NCBI GenBank assembly: GCA_002336115.1
Contig: DDEN01000013.1
Span: 1-17,971 of the forward strand
Length of the DNA stretch: 17,971 nt
Source of the DNA: Chitinophagaceae bacterium UBA1953
GTDB taxonomy: Bacteria; Bacteroidota; Bacteroidia; Chitinophagales; Chitinophagaceae
Reading direction: 5' to 3'
The translations under genes were made by a program, and so were the position numbers. This document shows positions 13,213 to 17,971 of this stretch, piece after piece. The first letter of the stretch is position 1; the number at the start of each line of letters is the position of its first letter. The notes under the pieces were generated by a model. It was given only the letters and a program-made list of their open reading frames with translations, was not told the DNA's origin and did no database searches.

Positions 13213-15978
13213 CTATTTGTCAATTCGTTCAATCCAGATCTTAAGATCGTAATAGTTCTCTGATACCATTTTAATCAAATACAGGCTTTGTTCGCGGGGG
13301 TAGTGCTCAATGATGTAGTCTGTCAGTTCGTTAGCCATGTTGGGAAGTTCTATGCGCTTTTTGAGTTCTATCAGCGATTCATCTGGCATTACCACCATTT
13401 TCTCTTTGCTGTGAATAAATGATTTAAACTTGCTAAATGTACTTTGATTCGGAACTAATTGCTTTCTTAATGCTGTTTTAGCACGGTTACTTTCGTTAAT
13501 AAAATAGATCATATCAAGCATGGCAAGCTTTTCTGTTTCTTCATCTTCGCTAACCAGATCAGGAATCAGTTTGCTCATTATCTGGTATTTTACACGGATA
13601 ATGTTTTTGTACTTTGCACTTCCTTCAATAATTGCCGCGATAAAATCGGACCAGAATTTTGTTTGAACAATACTTGGTAAAAACAGTGCATTTCCCAGAG
13701 GCGAAAATGCGACTGCAAACGGCCAGGTTATAATGCTCCGGAAAAAGTTGCTCCGGGTTGTAAATTTGTCAAATCCCCTGATGTAATTATGTGTAGCCAG
13801 GTATAATCCATTGGAAATATTGAGGCATAAGAATTTAACAGTTTCAAATAGGGCGCCTTCATGTTGTCCGGTCCAGGCAATATCAAACTGAGCTTTCACA
13901 GATCCAAGGATAGGAACCGAAAAGCCTGTCCAGAACAGGGAGTGTGCAAAATTAGTCCAGTTGATATCCTGCGAATGCCACTCCTTGGGTTTAAATCCGT
14001 TTCCTGAAATTACATCCACAAACATATTACGCGAACCGGTGATTGCGAACCATAAAAGTGCATATTCGTAACCAACTGTCAGGTAGGCAGGTATAAATCC
14101 AATCAGGATAAATATGGAATTTTTTATTGCAGGATTGAGGTATTCCCAGGCCTGGAGAGGAGTAATTGGTTTTTCAATTTTTTCATCTCCCAACATGTTT
14201 TGCTTGCCGGAATCGAGTTTACCGAGGCAGATGATTTTAGGTTTTTCTTTTTTCTTTAGTGGTGTTTTAGGTATTCGCGCCAGTTTAAAGATTAATTGCG
14301 ATATTTCGTCGGGAAGGGTGTAATGATGTTTTTCAAAATATTTTCTTTGCTGTTTTGGTAAACGGCTTTCTAAAACAAATCCCATACCCGGCGCCAGCGT
14401 CGACCTTCCTGCTGCATCGCTTCCAATAGCAGGTATCAGTATATTTTGACGAAAATACTCAAGCGCCTGATCAAGTTTTTCCTGATTAAATGTTAACTTA
14501 TTTATTTTTAATAAGTTAATTAATTCAACTTGGTTACCTTCATTCAGGAACCTGATAAAGTTTGCAAATATCACAAAATCAGATTCTTTTGTTTCAATAG
14601 TTCCATACATATTATATATCTCGGTAAAAGCCAGCATTTCGTGGTTTTCGAGTATTTTATCGATGGCAGCCTGCAACCCATGTTCAAGAGGCTGGATAAA
14701 TTTAATACTTCCACCAGCTTTTTTAGCAAGGTTATAGATATCTTTGAGGCTGCTGACGGCTGTTTCGGCATCTATGGATTCGTTTCCTGCAAAATAGGCA
14801 AGCCTTATTTTTTCAGCCTGCAGATCGCGGTATTGGGCACGGATTTCAATAAACTGTTTTTGGATTTTTTCAATTTCATGTATACTAAACTGCTCGGGAG
14901 CGTTCTCTGTCTGGATTTTCAAGGCAGTAATCTGTAACGCTCTTTTTTCAAGAACCTCTTTAAGCCTGGGATAGAGGAATTCTCCCAGCTGGCGCCTCGA
15001 ATAGATTTTATTGCCCAATGATTTTTCCTCGCCATTGATTGAAATTGGTTGAAGATAATATATTGAATCGGGTTCGTATCCTTCATTAATTTTTGGAAGA
15101 TGCTCACTATTAAAATCTTCAATCAGTTGAGCGATATTTTTCTCCCGTTTTTTTTCGTTTTCTTCAAGTTCGTGAAGGAACTCCTTAAAATCGTCAGATT
15201 TTTGCTTAAGGAATTTCTTGAACCGCCCTTTTTTGCTCGAGAAATTCGGCAAAATATACATATAGTGGAATCGCATGCCATTAGTTAAAGCGCTGAATTC
15301 CAAAGCTATATTTACTTTTATTCCCAATATTCGGCCCGCCTCCAGCACTTCTTTTACGGCCTCCTCCCGATCCAGGTTGTTGTAGGCGATAGTTAGTTCG
15401 GAAATACCTTTAATAAATGCATCAATTATAAGCTGAATCGGCGATTTACGCCCATACGATGTACTGTCGTGAACATGAAAGTCCCAACCCATCTTCAGGT
15501 CTTTGAGTTCCTCGCCTGTTTCGGGAACCTCTATAATGTCCAGTTTTTTCAGGAAATTTCGAATCGCCCTTGGATGCCCGTACGATGAAACCGTAAAATC
15601 ACGCATCAATTCAAGTTGTACACGTTTGTTATCGCGGTTTTTAACTACTTCCTTCATTAGTGCCAGCTGAACTCTTGCAGCGTTAAGGGGCATTTTTAAC
15701 GAACGTGAATACATTATGTGTTCAGCTAACAGGCTTAGTGCATGAACTCGTTCGTTGTAATCAGCTGATTCAAGACATCTTGTAATCCGTAAGTAAGTCT
15801 CAACAATTGTTGTCCTTCTTTTCCTGAATTCCTTAATAAATCCCCTGGGATGTGAATTCGGGAAATCACTTATTATTTCAGGTATATCAATGCTTTGATT
15901 TATACGGCTGCGCAGTTTCCTGAGTTTTGTGGCAAAACTCAGGAAATTTACTATGTCGTTATATGTTTTTATCAGCAT
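13213..15978 (-). CDS. Large membrane protein with degenerate PHP-like domain
   Basis: This 921-residue protein belongs to no named family I recognise. Residues 1-150 are helical. From about 165 a PHP metallohydrolase-like pattern begins: DFHVHD (H168, H170), a helix with SPIQLIIDAF, then TIAYNN where PHP proteins have a DH pair (here Y199/N200). Next come IALEFSA (E227) and H238. A long charged helical insertion follows (about 250-400, coiled-coil-like around 252-292 and 363-392). The second half of the barrel has GGSIKFIQPL (usual AHP His replaced near Q429), FTEIYNMYG and GSDAAGR (D521, with the usual His replaced by Ala). Residues 615-770 contain several hydrophobic segments, and 790-921 are helical and charged. 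It lies 115 bases downstream of a transporter gene on the same strand. Enzymatic activity is doubtful. Confidence 0.7.
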   Translation of the reverse strand: MLIKTYNDIVNFLSFATKLRKLRSRINQSIDIPEIISDFPNSHPRGFIKEFRKRRTTIVETYLRITRCLESADYNERVHALSLLAEHIMYSRSLKMPLNAARVQLALMKEVVKNRDNKRVQLELMRDFTVSSYGHPRAIRNFLKKLDIIEVPETGEELKDLKMGWDFHVHDSTSYGRKSPIQLIIDAFIKGISELTIAYNNLDREEAVKEVLEAGRILGIKVNIALEFSALTNGMRFHYMYILPNFSSKKGRFKKFLKQKSDDFKEFLHELEENEKKREKNIAQLIEDFNSEHLPKINEGYEPDSIYYLQPISINGEEKSLGNKIYSRRQLGEFLYPRLKEVLEKRALQITALKIQTENAPEQFSIHEIEKIQKQFIEIRAQYRDLQAEKIRLAYFAGNESIDAETAVSSLKDIYNLAKKAGGSIKFIQPLEHGLQAAIDKILENHEMLAFTEIYNMYGTIETKESDFVIFANFIRFLNEGNQVELINLLKINKLTFNQEKLDQALEYFRQNILIPAIGSDAAGRSTLAPGMGFVLESRLPKQQRKYFEKHHYTLPDEISQLIFKLARIPKTPLKKKEKPKIICLGKLDSGKQNMLGDEKIEKPITPLQAWEYLNPAIKNSIFILIGFIPAYLTVGYEYALLWFAITGSRNMFVDVISGNGFKPKEWHSQDINWTNFAHSLFWTGFSVPILGSVKAQFDIAWTGQHEGALFETVKFLCLNISNGLYLATHNYIRGFDKFTTRSNFFRSIITWPFAVAFSPLGNALFLPSIVQTKFWSDFIAAIIEGSAKYKNIIRVKYQIMSKLIPDLVSEDEETEKLAMLDMIYFINESNRAKTALRKQLVPNQSTFSKFKSFIHSKEKMVVMPDESLIELKKRIELPNMANELTDYIIEHYPREQSLYLIKMVSENYYDLKIWIERIDK

Positions 15979-16010
15979 TTTATAAATTTATTTTTAAAAA
16001 TGTCTGATAA
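15969..16010 (-). promoter_or_regulatory. Predicted mRNA hairpin covering the start codon of 13213-15978
   Basis: In the minus-strand transcript UUAUCAG-A-CAUUUU (from 16010) can pair with AAAAUGCUGAUAA (ending at 15969). This makes 13 base pairs with one bulged A and a 15-base A/U-rich loop. The AUG start codon (15978-15976) is inside the stem. It could restrict translation initiation; no ligand-binding fold is evident and it has no terminator-like U run. Confidence 0.4.
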
Positions 16011-16093
16011 CCATAGCAGTAAGCTTCTTTTAATTCAAACATTTTTAATGCTATTCTAACCGGAAATTCAGTTTCAAGGCATGGTCGGGTCAA

Positions 16094-17716
16094 TTAGAAA
16101 ATGCCAAAAACACCATTTGGCGTAATTCCTAAGAGTTTAAACCAGGTTTCACCGGCAATTATTATAATAAGCCAAGATGTTACCATCATCGTAAATCCAA
16201 ATTTAAATGTGTCCGTAATGCTATAATGATCGGTTTCGTACAAGAGCGCCGCGGGTTTGCTGTTGAATGGCAATACGTATACATGCTCGATCATAAAAGC
16301 AACCGGAAGAGCCAGGCTTATAATGCTTAAATTAAATCGTCCGGCAACACCAATCGCAATAGGGACAAATATCATTGCGCGCATAGTTTTTGATTCGAAC
16401 AGCAAAGCGCTGAAAACCATTACACCGGTCAATAATAAATAAAGTACCCAAAACGGAGTATTGTTTCCTATTCCGATATGATCGAAAAACGCATTCACAG
16501 CTATTGAAGGAAGGTCAGTTGCTGCAAATCCGGCACCCAAGGCATAAGCTCCGGCTGAAAACAACATCAGGTGCCATGGAATATCAACCTCGTTCCATTG
16601 AAGTATTCCGATACGCGGAAGAAGGGCGATAATTGCTCCTACAAAAGCAACAGCAGTCGGGCTGATACCATGTATTCTGTCTGTTGACCAGAAAGCAAGT
16701 ATTAAAAGAAAGATTATTACCGATTTTTTTTCCTGGAAACTGACTTTCCCAAGTTTGGCATATTCGCTTTTTAATCTCTCGATACCACCTTCAATCTGTG
16801 GCAATCGTTCAGAAGGGGTAAGTGGAAAGAAGACTCTCATCGCAAGCCAGTAGCCAATCAGCATCATAATCAGCATCATCGGAAACATGGCCATCATCCA
16901 GTCACTGAAAAAGATATTTCCGCCAATAGCTCCGCCAATTATAGCAGCAGCCAGTAAATTGGCTCCTGATCCTGTTAGAAATCCACTTGCTCCAATGTTG
17001 ATATAAAGCAGGTTTTGCAGTACTACACTTCGTCCGAAATTATTCCGGTTATCACCACCCCGGGCACCATAAATGGCTGCAATGACCATGAAAATTGGTA
17101 ACAAAATAGCTGCTTTTGCCGTGGTTGCCGAAATAAAAGCAGATAATACAATATTGATCACCATGAAACTCAGGAAAATTGATCCTGCATTTTTTCCAAA
17201 CTTCAGGATAAACCAGAGTGCAAATCGTTTGGCTACACCGGTTGCAACCAGCATGCTGGCCAGAACAAACGACATGATATTGAGCCACATAACAGGATTT
17301 CCTAATTCGGAATAGGCTTTTTTCTCAGGAAGAACTCCGGTAAGCACCAGGGATACGATGAGTATGAGCGAAGTCAGATAATTAGGAAGCGATTCTGTTA
17401 TCCAGAGAATGAGCCCTGCAACAAAAATTCCAAGCAGTAATGCATTGTTCCTTGAAAATGCTTCCGATCCTATTTTATCGAATACTTTCCTGGCTTCTTC
17501 AGTAAGATGAACCGGATCAATTTGTTGCAGAAATGACAAATTGAGTACAAATCCAAATAATACGAATGAAATTATTGCCAGGGGCGGACCGATATATGTC
17601 AGCCATTTTTCAAAATTGCCTTTTTTGCGCTTCGGAAGCTTTTCAATGCGGTAGTTATGCATATCCAACAAATCGAAGCTTGTATCTTCAGGTGATTTTA
17701 TTTCAGGCGCTGTCAT
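16094..17716 (-). CDS. DASS/SLC13-family anion transporter
   Basis: This 540-residue inner-membrane protein has a hydrophilic N-terminus (1-35, ending LPKRKKG) and about a dozen hydrophobic segments. The family imports or exchanges dicarboxylates, citrate or sulfate, usually with sodium. Family features visible are WITESLPNYLTSL near 105-120, the first substrate/sodium hairpin SATTAKAAILLP starting at S196, the GASGFLTGSGANLLAA segment, and the second hairpin LPFNSKPAALLY around N485. Both hairpins depart from the canonical Ser-Asn-Thr motif (S-A-T and N-S-K). The substrate cannot be assigned. No clear TAnnTTTG box is upstream. The next gene downstream, 115 bases away, is the PHP-like membrane protein, perhaps co-transcribed. 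Confidence 0.85.
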   Translation of the reverse strand: MTAPEIKSPEDTSFDLLDMHNYRIEKLPKRKKGNFEKWLTYIGPPLAIISFVLFGFVLNLSFLQQIDPVHLTEEARKVFDKIGSEAFSRNNALLLGIFVAGLILWITESLPNYLTSLILIVSLVLTGVLPEKKAYSELGNPVMWLNIMSFVLASMLVATGVAKRFALWFILKFGKNAGSIFLSFMVINIVLSAFISATTAKAAILLPIFMVIAAIYGARGGDNRNNFGRSVVLQNLLYINIGASGFLTGSGANLLAAAIIGGAIGGNIFFSDWMMAMFPMMLIMMLIGYWLAMRVFFPLTPSERLPQIEGGIERLKSEYAKLGKVSFQEKKSVIIFLLILAFWSTDRIHGISPTAVAFVGAIIALLPRIGILQWNEVDIPWHLMLFSAGAYALGAGFAATDLPSIAVNAFFDHIGIGNNTPFWVLYLLLTGVMVFSALLFESKTMRAMIFVPIAIGVAGRFNLSIISLALPVAFMIEHVYVLPFNSKPAALLYETDHYSITDTFKFGFTMMVTSWLIIIIAGETWFKLLGITPNGVFGIF

Positions 17717-17761
17717 TTTGTTAAATCGTTAATTTGTAAATGCATTCAGCTAAGCGGGAAA

Positions 17762-17806
17762 ATGAAAATGACCTTCCTGAACCCTACTGAATAAGTTCAG
17801 GAAGGT
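17762..17806 (-). terminator. Terminator of the CYTH-domain gene
   Basis: A perfect 12-bp inverted repeat, ACCTTCCTGAAC (17771-17782) and GTTCAGGAAGGT (17795-17806), has a 12-base loop. On the minus strand it is followed by the U-rich CATTTTCATTTT. It lies 27 bases after the stop of the CYTH gene and isolates it from the transporter. Confidence 0.8.
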
Positions 17807-17833
17807 TGATTTAGTCTAATCACTCAACTAAAA

Positions 17834-17971
17834 CTACCATTTGGTAAATGGATGCTTCATCAACATTGAGTTGTAATACTTTACATCACCGGTGACCTCT
17901 TCTCCAAGCCAGGAAGGCTTTACAAATTCTTCTGCTTCGGCATTTAATTCCACCTCGGCAACAGTTAGTCC
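17834..17971 (-). CDS. CYTH-domain protein, C-terminal fragment
   Basis: The window shows only the last 45 codons and a TAG stop; the gene continues past the right edge. The fragment GLTVAEVEL, an acidic EAEEF, PSWLGEEVTGDVKYYNSML and HPFTKW match the C-terminal half of CYTH-fold proteins. These include class IV adenylate cyclases and inorganic triphosphatases, which form a beta-tunnel binding triphosphates with metal ions. The glutamates of VAEVEL belong to the family's acidic tunnel pattern. Which activity this member has (tripolyphosphatase is the commonest in bacteria) cannot be decided from the fragment. The strong terminator downstream shows it is the last gene of its transcript. Confidence 0.85.
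   Translation of the reverse strand, partial: GLTVAEVELNAEAEEFVKPSWLGEEVTGDVKYYNSMLMKHPFTKW

Overview
The window looks like a chromosomal segment from a Bacteroidota bacterium, most likely Bacteroidales/Marinilabiliales-like. The reasons are: promoters of the TAnnTTTG (-7) type upstream of several genes; weak or absent Shine-Dalgarno sites; tRNAs without an encoded CCA; Bacteroidota-style MutS and SpoU methyltransferase proteins; and OmpA-family porins carrying thrombospondin type 3 (TSP3) calcium-binding repeats.

Layout. (1) Positions 1-3650 are an AT-rich accessory segment read rightward. It holds a small tail-anchored protein, two short phage-repressor-like HTH proteins, a zinc-ribbon membrane protein, and a close pair made of a 315-residue soluble protein and a four-helix membrane protein. 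None of these has a recognisable housekeeping role. The segment ends at the 3' side of a tRNA-Leu gene, the usual place for integrated elements, but no integrase is visible. (2) Positions 3700-3950 hold tRNA-Leu(UAA) and tRNA-Gly(GCC) on the minus strand, with a strong hairpin terminator after each. (3) Positions 4007-7318 are core genome: mutS on the minus strand, and a SpoU/TrmH-type RNA methyltransferase divergently on the plus strand. (4) Positions 7724-10994 hold two tandem paralogous outer-membrane proteins (beta-barrel, exactly six 27-residue TSP3 repeats, OmpA peptidoglycan-binding domain), each with its own terminator. (5) Positions 11286-17971 are all on the minus strand: a secreted protein of unknown function with a tyrosine-rich tract, a 921-residue membrane protein with a degenerate PHP-like metallohydrolase domain, a DASS/SLC13-family transporter, and the C-terminal end of a CYTH-domain protein at the right edge.

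The most likely undescribed biology is in two places. One is the accessory gene set 1328-3647 (zinc ribbon, HTH, 315-residue soluble protein, four-helix membrane protein), whose layout resembles compact defence or conflict modules although I cannot assign it to a named system. The other is the 921-residue PHP-like membrane protein, which has lost several metal ligands and whose start codon lies in a predicted mRNA hairpin.
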